From Parahaliea aestuarii (GTDB lineage: Bacteria; Pseudomonadota; Gammaproteobacteria; Pseudomonadales; Halieaceae), in assembly GCF_008064635.1 (NCBI RefSeq), contig NZ_VRYZ01000007.1, positions 62,001 through 126,000 of the forward strand: a stretch of 64,000 nt of DNA. The letters run 5' to 3'. Every line of letters starts with the position of its first letter. The stretch's first letter is position 1. The notes under the pieces were generated by a model. The model saw nothing but the letters and a program-made list of their open reading frames with translations, made no database searches and had not been told where the DNA came from. Below are positions 18,001 through 27,862 of this stretch, one piece after another. Both the position numbers and the translations under genes were made by a program.

Positions 18001-19206
18001 TCAGACCACGCCTTCCGCGCGCAGGGCCTCAATAGCCCCGTCATCCAGCCCCAGCAGGCCACCGAGAATTTCATGGTTGTGACTACCCACCGCCTGCCCC
18101 GGCCAGTCCGTGCGGCCCGGAGTTCCCTCCAGTTTGGGCATGATAGCGGGAATATGCAGGGGCTTGCCGTCAACCTCCACCTCTTCGAACATACCCCTGG
18201 CATTGAAATGGGGGTCCCGCATCTGGTCTTCCACGCTGTACACCAACCCAGCCGGCACTCGCTCGGCTTCGAGAATGGCAACCACCTCCTCTGCCGAGTG
18301 GCTCGCACACCAGTCGGCTAGCGCTTTATCGATGACCTCGACATGTCGGACGCGACCTTCGTTGTGGGCCATCTCGGGATTCTCTGCCATTTCCGGATGC
18401 CCCGCCGCCACCATGAGTCGCTTGAAGATTGAATCGCCATTGCCGCCAATAATCACGTATTTTCCATCACTACAGGTGTAGGTATTGGTTGGCACAATGC
18501 CGGTTACGGTTGTGCCGGAAGCCTCGCGAATTACCCCGGCACCGGAAAACTCGGGGACAACGCCTTCCATCAGGTTGAACATGGATTCATACAGGGCTAC
18601 ATCCACCACCTGTCCTTCACCGCTATCACGCTGGCGCTGCAGCAAGGCAAGACAAATACCAAGCGCGGCATGAATGGCCGCAATCGTGTCACCGATACTG
18701 AGATTGGGCCGCACAGGCGGCTCCCCGGGAAAGCCATTCACAAAGCGGAAACCGCTTACACCCTCTGTCACTGAGGCATAGCCTGGTTTGGAAGCATAGG
18801 GCCCGGTCTGGCCGTAGCCCGAGATACGCGCATAAACTACGCCGGGGTTAGTCTTTTTGATGTCCTCTGGCCCCAGCCCCCAGTCTTCCACCACACCTGG
18901 CCGGAAATTCTCCACCACCACATCTGCCTTGCCCATCAGTTGGTACGCCAGTTCGCGGCCTTTCTCGCTGTTCAGATCGAGAGTGACGCTTTTCTTGTTG
19001 CGGCCCAGGCTGCGGTACCAGTAAGAGGTACCGTTATGCACTTCTCGCCATCCGCGGATGGGGTCTCCCCTGCCCGGCGGTTCAATCTTGATCACCTCTG
19101 CCCCAAAATAACCAAGAATGGTGCTGGTAAAAGGGCCGGCTAAAAGCTGGCCCAGTTCGATGACCCGGATACCATCGAGGGGACGCTGCGGCTTTGAAGT
19201 ACTCAT
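18001..19206 (-). CDS. Class III (CaiB/BaiF) CoA-transferase
   Basis: A 401-residue family III CoA-transferase, of the formyl-CoA/carnitine-CoA transferase type. The N-terminus LDGIRVIELGQLLAGPF, FGAEVIKIEPP and the catalytic Asp in LSIGDTIAA (D173) are all family hallmarks, as is VVVENFRPGV. These enzymes pass CoA between carboxylic acids through an Asp-CoA thioester. Beside the SDR and Lva-like genes it could activate the starting acid in place of the acyl-CoA synthetase LvaE; the acid itself cannot be read from sequence. A sorbosone dehydrogenase-like gene lies 19 bases upstream on the same strand. Confidence 0.9.
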   Translation of the reverse strand: MSTSKPQRPLDGIRVIELGQLLAGPFTSTILGYFGAEVIKIEPPGRGDPIRGWREVHNGTSYWYRSLGRNKKSVTLDLNSEKGRELAYQLMGKADVVVENFRPGVVEDWGLGPEDIKKTNPGVVYARISGYGQTGPYASKPGYASVTEGVSGFRFVNGFPGEPPVRPNLSIGDTIAAIHAALGICLALLQRQRDSGEGQVVDVALYESMFNLMEGVVPEFSGAGVIREASGTTVTGIVPTNTYTCSDGKYVIIGGNGDSIFKRLMVAAGHPEMAENPEMAHNEGRVRHVEVIDKALADWCASHSAEEVVAILEAERVPAGLVYSVEDQMRDPHFNARGMFEEVEVDGKPLHIPAIMPKLEGTPGRTDWPGQAVGSHNHEILGGLLGLDDGAIEALRAEGVV

Positions 19207-19225
19207 ACTGTTCCCCAGCGAACGG

Positions 19226-20332
19226 TTACTGGCCCCGGTAACTCACCCGATACACCACACCGGCATAGTCGTCCGACAGCAGCAGGCTGCCATCCACCAG
19301 CGGCAGTAGCGCCACGGGCCGCCCCCAGTAGGAATCGTCTTCGTCGTTATTCAGCCAACCGTCAATGAAAGGCCGGTAAGCGGTGACTTCATTGCCCTCC
19401 AGCACCGCCATCTTCACCTGGTAGCCTACTTTTTTGCTGCGGTTCCAGGAGCCGTGCTCAACGATGAACAGGTGGCGGTACGCCTCCGGAAAGGCTTCTC
19501 CTTCGTAGAAGTACATCCCCAGCGGTGCCACATGGGCTCCCAGCTTTGCCACCGGCGCCGTGTAATCGCCCGGGTCTTTACCTTCGCCATACTCCGGGTC
19601 GCGCACGTCACCGGCGTGAAAATAGGGGTAACCGAAGTGCTCGCCGGGGGTGCTCACCCGGTTCAGTTCACAATCGGGAATATCGTCACCCATCATGTCG
19701 CGGCCGTTGTCGGTGAACCACAGCTCCCCGGTCTGCGGGTGCCAGTCAAAGCCGACGCTGTTGCGTACCCCGCGGGCGTAGACTTGGTAATCACTGCCAT
19801 CGGCGGCCACTCGCAGGATGGTCGCGAAGGGCTCCTCTTCGTCGCAGATATTGCAGGGCGCACCCACCGGCACATAGAGGTGGCCGTCAGGCCCGAAATC
19901 GATGTACTTCCAGCCGTGGTGCTCCTCGGTGGGCAGTCCATCCACGAAGATCGAGAACTCCAGATCAGCACCGGAAGCCAGCTGGCTCTCGATAGCCGGG
20001 TAGCGGCGAATCTGGCTTACCTCTGCCACGTAGAGATCCCCCTCGTGCACCGCCACGCCAGAGGGCCGCGCCAGCTCCGAGGCAATCACCCGCTTCGCAT
20101 CGGGACGTCCATCGCCGTCACTGTCCTCGACGGCGTAGACGTCACCCGCCGCACGGGTACCGATAAACAGTGTCCCCGCGTCTCCCAGCGCCATCTGTCG
20201 GGCATTGGCGACATCGTCGACATAAACCTCGATGACAAAGCCCTCCGGCAGATTCAGTTTCTCCAGCGGCAGCTCTGCCGCGGCGGCGCAACCCGCCATA
20301 GCCATCGCCAACAATCCACTTACCCAGCGCAT
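19226..20332 (-). CDS. Exported PQQ-type sugar (L-sorbosone) dehydrogenase-like protein
   Basis: A six-bladed beta-propeller protein of 368 residues in the sorbosone/soluble glucose dehydrogenase family, which oxidises sugars with PQQ. Start ATG 20332 has GAGGAG six bases upstream and gives a signal peptide (hydrophobic residues 4-14, then AGCAAAAELP). A Cys at residue 16 gives a non-canonical lipobox (AMAGC), so it could be secreted or lipid-anchored. Family patterns include LPEGFVIEVYVDDVANARQM, ARGVRNSVGFDWHPQTGELWF (in part) and EHGSWNRSKKVGYQV. An extra CNICDEEE insert near residue 170 may hold a disulfide. It probably shares a transcript with the downstream CoA-transferase; a shared pathway is not evident. 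Confidence 0.85.
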   Translation of the reverse strand: MRWVSGLLAMAMAGCAAAAELPLEKLNLPEGFVIEVYVDDVANARQMALGDAGTLFIGTRAAGDVYAVEDSDGDGRPDAKRVIASELARPSGVAVHEGDLYVAEVSQIRRYPAIESQLASGADLEFSIFVDGLPTEEHHGWKYIDFGPDGHLYVPVGAPCNICDEEEPFATILRVAADGSDYQVYARGVRNSVGFDWHPQTGELWFTDNGRDMMGDDIPDCELNRVSTPGEHFGYPYFHAGDVRDPEYGEGKDPGDYTAPVAKLGAHVAPLGMYFYEGEAFPEAYRHLFIVEHGSWNRSKKVGYQVKMAVLEGNEVTAYRPFIDGWLNNDEDDSYWGRPVALLPLVDGSLLLSDDYAGVVYRVSYRGQ

Positions 20333-20428
20333 ACCACTCTCCTCACTCGACTTTGTCGGGCTGACCACAGGGCCACGCCACCGACAAATGCGTCATTATA
20401 GCGACACACCGGCAGGCTGCGTCACGGA

Positions 20429-20896
20429 TCAAGGGTCACGATCGAGAATCACCGGCCCACTGCGCTCTTCGCCGAGTACATCCTCCGGGTTGTAAAGCGG
20501 GCAGTTGTCCATCGACAGGCAGCCACAGCCTATGCAGCCGGTCAGCGAGTCACGCAGCTTTTCCAGTTTGCGAATGCGGCTGCTGAGGGCTTCGTGCCAG
20601 CCCTCCGACAGGGCCTGCCAGTGCCGGCGATTCGGCGCCTTGTGGCGCGGCAGACTGGCAAATGCCGCCTCGATCTCGGCCAGCGTGACCCCCAGCTGCT
20701 GGGCGGCCCGGATCACCGACACGCGACGGATGACGTCCTTGCCATAGCGCCGCTGATTGCCGGCATTGCGGCCGCTGAAGATCAGGCCCCTGCGCTCGTA
20801 GAAGTGCAGCGCCGATACACTTACACCGCAGCGCTTCGCCACCTGCCCGACGCTCAGTTCCTGCCTTTCCATCCCTCTATCAAACCCCGCGCTCAT
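20429..20896 (-). CDS. soxR: Redox-sensitive transcriptional activator SoxR
   Basis: A MerR-family regulator of 155 residues. The winged-helix DNA-binding part (about 12-80) begins LSVGQVAKRCGVSVSALHFYERRGLI and is followed by a dimerisation helix. The [2Fe-2S] cluster motif C-x2-C-x-C-x5-C is complete at C121, C124, C126 and C132 (CIGCGCLSMDNC). Oxidation of the cluster by redox-cycling compounds or superoxide switches SoxR to activation. The start could be ATG 20896 or ATG 20872 (residue 9); neither has a clear ribosome-binding site. A SoxR box lies 21 bases upstream, facing the divergent 38-codon ORF and glyoxalase gene. There is no soxS nearby, as in most bacteria outside the enterics. 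Confidence 0.95.
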   Translation of the reverse strand: MSAGFDRGMERQELSVGQVAKRCGVSVSALHFYERRGLIFSGRNAGNQRRYGKDVIRRVSVIRAAQQLGVTLAEIEAAFASLPRHKAPNRRHWQALSEGWHEALSSRIRKLEKLRDSLTGCIGCGCLSMDNCPLYNPEDVLGEERSGPVILDRDP

Positions 20897-20912
20897 ATGC
20901 CCGAAAAAACGC

Positions 20913-20943
20913 TTTACCTTAACTTTAGTTGAGGTTTTAGCAT
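20913..20943 (+). promoter_or_regulatory. SoxR-activated promoter with SoxR box
   Basis: The 18-bp box CCTTAACTTTAGTTGAGG (20917-20934) is a near-dyad, with 7 of 9 positions matching between halves. It lies between -35 TTTACC (20913-20918) and -10 TAGCAT (20938-20943), a 19-base spacer typical of MerR/SoxR promoters. As I recall, the E. coli soxS promoter has the same layout, with TTTACC overlapping CCTCAAG-type half sites. It faces the plus-strand ORF at 20973 and probably also covers the soxR control region. Confidence 0.85.
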
Positions 20944-20972
20944 GGCCTCACGATGTCGACAAGGAGCACATC

Positions 20973-21089
20973 ATGAAAGAGCAGAACAACAACCGTAGCG
21001 ATATCCACACAGCCGGAGCGCCGCACCGCCATGGCCAGTGGTGGCGGCAGTACTGCCGCCTGCTCCGCAACACCATGTACCTCAAATAG
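20973..21089 (+). CDS. 38-residue ORF downstream of the SoxR promoter
   Basis: I do not recognise this small ORF. It starts at ATG 20973 with AAGGAG seven bases upstream, codes 38 residues and stops with TAG at 21087-21089. The product is basic, with Asn/His-rich residues 5-20, a WWRQYCRLLRN core with one Cys, and the end TMYLK; the second half may form a short amphipathic helix. It is the first ORF after the SoxR promoter, 30 bases past the -10. Its stop codon overlaps the AGGAG site of the glyoxalase-fold gene, so translation of the two is likely coupled. It may be a stress microprotein or a leader peptide. Confidence 0.6.
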   Translation: MKEQNNNRSDIHTAGAPHRHGQWWRQYCRLLRNTMYLK

Positions 21090-21100
21090 GAGAGTCACCC

Positions 21101-21523
21101 ATGCTCAGAATTGAACACCTCAACCTCGTCGTCCGGAACCTCCCCCGCAGCCTGGCTTTCTACAGTGCCGCCCTGCCCCACTGGCGGGTTCGCGGCGAAG
21201 GCGAACAGGACTGGTACGGTACCCACCGCCGCTGGCTGCATTTCGGCGACGACTACAACTACCTCACCCTGAACGACCACGGCCAGGGCGACAACCGGGA
21301 TCTGCAGGGCAACACCGTGGGACTGGCCCACTTCGGCCTGGAGGTCAGCGACCTCGATGCGGTGGTCGCGCGACTGGCAAAGGTCGGTTACCAGAAGGCC
21401 AAGCCCGGCAGCGACGACCCACATCGCAAAAACGTATACTTCGTCGACCCGGATGGTTTCGAGGTGGAATTTGTCGAATACACCAGCGACCAGCCCGCAG
21501 AGCGCAACCTGTACCGCGAGTGA
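21101..21523 (+). CDS. VOC (glyoxalase/bleomycin resistance) fold protein
   Basis: A 140-residue vicinal-oxygen-chelate protein. The N-terminus LRIEHLNLVVRNLPRSLAFY and the C-terminal DPHRKNVYFVDPDGFEVEFVEY are typical, giving metal ligands His6, probably His85 in VGLAHFGLEV, and Glu133 or nearby. VOC proteins act in detoxification, as isomerases, dioxygenases or drug binders. The SoxR promoter upstream suggests a role against redox-active compounds or their products, as is known for other SoxR targets. ATG 21101 is chosen for AGGAG 9 bases upstream, overlapping the stop of the 38-codon ORF; the upstream open frame lacks family similarity. Confidence 0.85.
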   Translation: MLRIEHLNLVVRNLPRSLAFYSAALPHWRVRGEGEQDWYGTHRRWLHFGDDYNYLTLNDHGQGDNRDLQGNTVGLAHFGLEVSDLDAVVARLAKVGYQKAKPGSDDPHRKNVYFVDPDGFEVEFVEYTSDQPAERNLYRE

Positions 21524-21564
21524 TCGGCCGGCCAGTCACCGGCATCGCGGCGCCCGCCGATAAC

Positions 21565-21573
21565 TGTTAGAAT
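21565..21573 (+). promoter_or_regulatory. Extended -10 promoter, probably for leuS-lptE-holA
   Basis: TGTTAGAAT is an extended -10 (TGn plus TAGAAT), nearly the same as the one before cmoA. A transcript from here would carry the hairpin element within the leuS leader. Confidence 0.45.
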
Positions 21574-21649
21574 TTCGCGCTTGATTTTGCCCCTGCACCC
21601 GCCCGATACAGCGCTGCAGCCGGGCCCTTCCCCGGAGGCGTCGAAGCGG

Positions 21650-21736
21650 CTGTAGCCCTGCGCAACCGTCAGCGCCCTGGATGGGCGCTGCCGAGCCCCC
21701 ATGGACGGGTTCACGGCGTGTTGCGCAGGGCTGCAG
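21650..21736. repeat. ATGGAT-loop hairpin element, copy B
   Basis: Outer arms 21650-21665 and 21721-21736 pair over 16 positions with a single T-G wobble (core AGCCCTGCGCAA / TTGCGCAGGGCT). Inside are two hairpins: AGCGCCC-TGGAT-GGGCGCT (21671-21689), and GAGCCC...GGGTTC (21693-21712) with CCATGGAC in the loop. The form is a closed three-way structure of 87 bases. Copy A at 8335-8416 has the same paired-hairpin plan with GCCATGGATGGC twice. Confidence 0.65.
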
Positions 21737-21833
21737 GCGGTTCGGCGCCGGACCAGATATCAGCAGCCAGGATTCCGACGCGGGACCCTGGCGAGTTAAC
21801 CGCAGCTCATTGCCCAACGCGACCAGAGACTAA

Positions 21834-24307
<2,474 letters not shown>

Positions 24308-24308
<1 letters not shown>

Positions 24309-24865
24309 TGCCGGAGACCCTGATGTCACTTTCGTTCCAGCGCCTTGCCCGCTTATCCTTCGCGCTTGCGCTTTGTGGCCTGCTGTCCGCCTGCGGCTTC
24401 CAGCTGCGCGGCAACAGCAGCGCCACCGCCCTGCCTGAGAGCTGGCGCAGCCTCTACCTGGACACCGGCAACCCCAACAGCGAATTCAGCCGCGAAGTCA
24501 TGGCGCGTTTTTCCGCCAACGGCATCACCTGGGTGGAAGAGCGCGAGGAAGCCGCCTTCATCCTGCAACTGGGGCCGGAAAATTTCAGCCAGCGCAACCT
24601 GTCGCTCAACCGCGAGGCGCGGGCGGCGGAATTCGAACTGACCATGCAGACCCGGTTTGCCGTGCTGCAGCCGGACAATACCGCGGTCATCGAGCCGAGC
24701 GGCGCCTCCGTCGTCAAACAGATGGAAAACGACCCGCGCAATGTAGTGGGCAAGGCAGAGGAAATCCGCATTCTCAAAGGGGAAATGCGCACCGAACTGG
24801 CACAGCAAATCCTGCGCCGTATCGGCTTCTTCGCCGCCAACGCCGCCGCCCAGCAGGCGGGCTGA
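24308..24865 (+). CDS. lptE: LPS-assembly lipoprotein LptE
   Basis: LptE is the outer-membrane lipoprotein that plugs LptD and helps insert lipopolysaccharide. The 185-residue protein has a lipoprotein signal ending LLSAC with Cys29, followed by GFQLRG, the usual LptE start of the mature protein. The remainder fits the LptE alpha/beta sandwich, with a final helix near residues 160-178. The start is ATG 24308, overlapping the leuS stop, or ATG 24323 six codons later; both are plausible. Gene order leuS-lptE-holA supports the call. Confidence 0.93.
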
Positions 24866-24872
24866 TCGCAGC

Positions 24873-25922
24873 GTGCGGCTCTATCCCGAGAAACTCGCCG
24901 CCCACCTCAAGCAACAGTGCCTGCCGGTCTATCTGGTCAGCGGTGATGAAACCCTGCTGGTACAGGAGTGCGCCGACCAGGTGCGCGCCGCCGCCCGCGC
25001 CGCCGGCTGCACCGAACGCGAGCTGATCGAGGTCGCCGGCAAGGATTTCGACTGGCAGGTGCTACTGAACAGCGCTGCCGACATGTCGCTGTTCGGCGAC
25101 CGCAAGCTGATCGAGCTGCGCATCCCCTCTGGCAAACCCGGCGCCGATGGCAGCAAGGCGATCTGCGAATACCTGGAGCGCAGCAGCGGCGACGACATCC
25201 TCCTGCTGGTGCTCGGCAAAATCGACAAATCTTCCCAGAACAGCAAGTGGTTCAAGGCCATCGATGCGGCCGGCGCCTGGCTGCAGGTGTGGGAGGTCAA
25301 AGCCCAGGAACTACCGCGCTGGCTGCAGCAGCGCATCGAGGGTGCCGGCATGACCGCGGACCGCGATGCCCTGCAACTGCTGGCAGACCGGGTGGAGGGC
25401 AATCTGCTGGCGGCGGTACAGGAAGTGGAAAAGCTGAAGCTGCTGGCCCCGGACAACCACATCAGCGCCGAAACCGTCACCAGCGCCGTGGCCGACAATG
25501 CCCGCTTCAACCTCTTCGCCATGGTGGACTGTGCCCTGCAGGGCGATGCCGCTGGCAGCCTGCGCATGCTGCACGGCCTGCGCGGCGAAGGCACCGACGC
25601 GACCGTGGCCCTGTGGGCCCTGGCGCGGGAGATCCGCAGCCTCTACGAGTTGCAGGCACAGTGCCAGCGCGGCCCTTCGCAACAGCAGGTGCTGCAGCAG
25701 GCAGTGAAGCAGCGCAAGCTGTGGCAGAACCGCCTGCCCATGGTGCAGAGCGCCCTTGGTCGCCACGATCTGGATGCGCTGGGCGAACTGCTGCAACTGG
25801 CGGCTGCCGTCGATGGCAGTATCAAAGGCTACGCCCGGGGCAATACCTGGAACCAGCTCGACAACCTGGTGACTGCTCTTTCGGGCACACGGACAGGCAG
25901 CCTGGCTGGCGCGGGCCGTTAG
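24873..25922 (+). CDS. holA: DNA polymerase III delta subunit
   Basis: HolA is the clamp-loader subunit that opens the beta sliding clamp. The 349-residue protein begins MRLYPEKLAAHLKQQCLPVYLVSGDETLLVQE-type sequence, where PVYLVSGDE is the conserved N-terminal beta-interaction region, and has the AAA+-like domains I-III without a Walker A, as expected for delta. Start GTG 24873 comes seven bases after the lptE stop. It is the last gene of the leuS operon and converges with a minus-strand methyltransferase gene 27 bases away. Confidence 0.94.
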   Translation: MRLYPEKLAAHLKQQCLPVYLVSGDETLLVQECADQVRAAARAAGCTERELIEVAGKDFDWQVLLNSAADMSLFGDRKLIELRIPSGKPGADGSKAICEYLERSSGDDILLLVLGKIDKSSQNSKWFKAIDAAGAWLQVWEVKAQELPRWLQQRIEGAGMTADRDALQLLADRVEGNLLAAVQEVEKLKLLAPDNHISAETVTSAVADNARFNLFAMVDCALQGDAAGSLRMLHGLRGEGTDATVALWALAREIRSLYELQAQCQRGPSQQQVLQQAVKQRKLWQNRLPMVQSALGRHDLDALGELLQLAAAVDGSIKGYARGNTWNQLDNLVTALSGTRTGSLAGAGR

Positions 25923-25949
25923 CGCAGTACCGGCAACTGCAGACTGTTT

Positions 25950-26708
25950 TCAATCTTCAGGCTTTTCGAACAGCAACACAAAACGATCCGTCTTGCCGCG
26001 AATCACCGGGTCGAATACCTGCAGGCTGCGATCATCTTGCGGGTTGCGCAGGACCTCGGTGCCACCGATATAGCTCAGGCCAGCAGCTTCTATGTCCCGC
26101 CTGGCGACACTCTCCTCGATACGGTGCAGCGTATGGGTCGCTTCCAGCCCGGCGCCTTTCCGTGCAGCGTGGTCAACGATCAAAAATCGCCCTCCCGGCT
26201 TCAGGGCCGCAACAATCTGCCCCATGAAATCTTCCCGGTCGATGGCCGGCCAGCCCTCTTCGCCATAGTAGAGGTCGTGGTAGGACATGACGATCAGTGC
26301 CGCGTCCAGAGTATTGACGCCCAGTCCCAATTGCTCTGCTTCGCTGTCCAGTCGCTCCACGCCCCGCACATCGCGCCCGTCGAAGCGAGTGGCGAGCGCC
26401 TCGGTGGCATATTCGAGATAGGGCGCATTATTCTGCAGATAGACTTTGCCGCCCGGCGCGACCACCCGCCCGATCAGCTCGCTGTAGTAACCGCCGCCGG
26501 CAAAAATATCAGCCACCACATCGCCCTCACGCAGCTGTAGCAGGGCGAGAATTTCACCGGGATGGTCGCGGGCGTCGCGCTCCCTATCCGCCGCTGGCCG
26601 CTCCGGGCTCGCCAGGGCATCGGCGACTGTCCCGGCTTGCGCCAGCTGCAGTCCAGCGACCAGTGCGGCCACCAGAACGATCAAACCCGCCGTAGACTTA
26701 CCCATCAC
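25950..26708 (-). CDS. Exported SAM-dependent methyltransferase-like protein
   Basis: A 252-residue protein with an N-terminal signal peptide (hydrophobic residues 8-23, cleavage near LAQAG) followed by a class I methyltransferase fold. The SAM loop appears as VVADIFAGGGYYSELIG (about 63-79), with IVMSYHDLYY near 140 and ALKPGGRFLIVDHAA near 170. Proteins of this family with signal peptides are known in Proteobacteria, usually as hypothetical methyltransferases. SAM is not expected outside the cytoplasm, so either the fold has another role or the leader is retained as a membrane anchor. It diverges from the LexA-controlled imuA and converges with holA. Confidence 0.8.
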   Translation of the reverse strand: MMGKSTAGLIVLVAALVAGLQLAQAGTVADALASPERPAADRERDARDHPGEILALLQLREGDVVADIFAGGGYYSELIGRVVAPGGKVYLQNNAPYLEYATEALATRFDGRDVRGVERLDSEAEQLGLGVNTLDAALIVMSYHDLYYGEEGWPAIDREDFMGQIVAALKPGGRFLIVDHAARKGAGLEATHTLHRIEESVARRDIEAAGLSYIGGTEVLRNPQDDRSLQVFDPVIRGKTDRFVLLFEKPED

Positions 26709-26837
26709 CGCCTCCTGTCAGGCACCGTGCAATCTCCAGTGTCGCCCCGGAGCACCTGTCGCTCAAGCCAACTGGTCGCAACCAGAGCTCTACTCACCCC
26801 GTTCCGGGCCTATTGCATTATCCCCGGCGGCCGACTA

Positions 26838-26853
26838 CTGTATATCCATACAG
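26838..26853 (+). promoter_or_regulatory. LexA (SOS) box
   Basis: CTGTATATCCATACAG matches the gammaproteobacterial LexA consensus CTG-N10-CAG with the usual TATAT...ATA interior, flanked by TA and TTA. It lies 31 bases before the imuA ATG and overlaps the probable -10 region, so binding would block transcription. Confidence 0.9.
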
Positions 26854-26883
26854 TTAATCACAGTAGCCCGCGGGAGCACTGCC

Positions 26884-27588
26884 ATGAATCCAGCCAACAA
26901 CCCCTTTGAACAGGTTATGCGCCACCGCGACACCTGGCGCGGCCGCACCTCTGATTTCAGCGCCATGACCGGCTCGGCCAACAGCGAACGGCACCATCCG
27001 GCGGGCCTGCCCACCGGCTACACCGGGCTCGACGCCGCCCTGGTGCACGAAGGCTGGCCGCCCGGCACCTGCATCGAAGTCCTCAGCGACAGCTGCGGCA
27101 TGGGCGCCATGGGCCTGTTCCTGCCGGCGATGGAGACTCTCACTGCCCAGGGGCGCTGGCAGGCCTTTATCGCCCCGCCCTTCACCCCCTACGCCCCGTT
27201 GCTGAAGGCCCGTGGCGTCGACACTGGCCAGGTGCTGCTCATTCACCCCACCAGCCGCGAGCAGCAGCTTCGCAGTATCGAAAAGGCCCTGCGCAGCACC
27301 CACTGCAGCGCGGTATTCAGCTGGCTGGGGGCCGCTGATTATCCCTGCGACGAGTTGCGCAGGCTGGAACGGGCCGCCGCTGACAGCGACACACTGGCGG
27401 TGTTGTTCCGCGCTACCAGTGCCGCCTACAGCCCCTCACCCGCCGGCCTGCGGCTGCAGATAAGCGATTACCGCAAGGTGCGTATCCTGCAGCAGCTGGG
27501 TGGCAGTCAGTGGGGTGATATCTGTCTGTCAGCCGATGACGACATGCCCCAGCAGCCACAGCTGTGGGACCTGCCTGCTGCACTTTGA
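26884..27588 (+). CDS. imuA: ImuA-like (RecA/SulA-related) SOS protein, orphan
   Basis: The 234-residue protein resembles ImuA, a RecA-fold accessory of translesion synthesis also related to SulA. Family patterns are HPAGLPTGYTGLDAAL at about 39-54, GWPPGTCIEVL and the L-x-A-R-G-V-D region near 100. A normal Walker A is lacking, as in other ImuA proteins. ImuA usually heads an operon with imuB (Y-family polymerase-like) and dnaE2; here neither follows, and the next gene is an unrelated small membrane protein. A strong LexA box lies just upstream, so it should be SOS-induced. It may instead act as a cell-division inhibitor, or partner with ImuB/DnaE2 genes elsewhere. Confidence 0.8.
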   Translation: MNPANNPFEQVMRHRDTWRGRTSDFSAMTGSANSERHHPAGLPTGYTGLDAALVHEGWPPGTCIEVLSDSCGMGAMGLFLPAMETLTAQGRWQAFIAPPFTPYAPLLKARGVDTGQVLLIHPTSREQQLRSIEKALRSTHCSAVFSWLGAADYPCDELRRLERAAADSDTLAVLFRATSAAYSPSPAGLRLQISDYRKVRILQQLGGSQWGDICLSADDDMPQQPQLWDLPAAL

Positions 27589-27649
27589 CAGTGCCCTGCC
27601 CGCCCCCGACAATCCTCCGGCACAGGCCGAAAAGGACGGAACGGGCAGG

Positions 27650-27862
27650 ATGAAATTCGATGAATGGCTGAGCGACTGGGGCGTCACACTCGGCGTAGGC
27701 GCCCTTATCCTGTTGATGATCTTTATCGTCTGGGATCTCGCCCGCCGCAGCAATGCCGGCAGGTTCGGCACAATGATTCTCTATATCGGCCTGGCGATGG
27801 GGATTTTCGGCTTCCTGATCAAGGTAGTGATCACCTACATGATGGAGCGGGCCGGGGTTTAG
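27650..27862 (+). CDS. DUF2788 family small membrane protein
   Basis: A 70-residue protein with two membrane helices (about 13-29 and 42-61), matching the DUF2788 family: FDEWLSDWGVTLGVGALI, then WDLARRSNAGRFGT and GIFGFLIKVVITY. Function is unknown. Start ATG 27650 has GGGCAGG just upstream. It lies 61 bases after imuA and may be read from the same SOS promoter. Its stop codon forms part of a short tandem repeat. Confidence 0.8.
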   Translation: MKFDEWLSDWGVTLGVGALILLMIFIVWDLARRSNAGRFGTMILYIGLAMGIFGFLIKVVITYMMERAGV

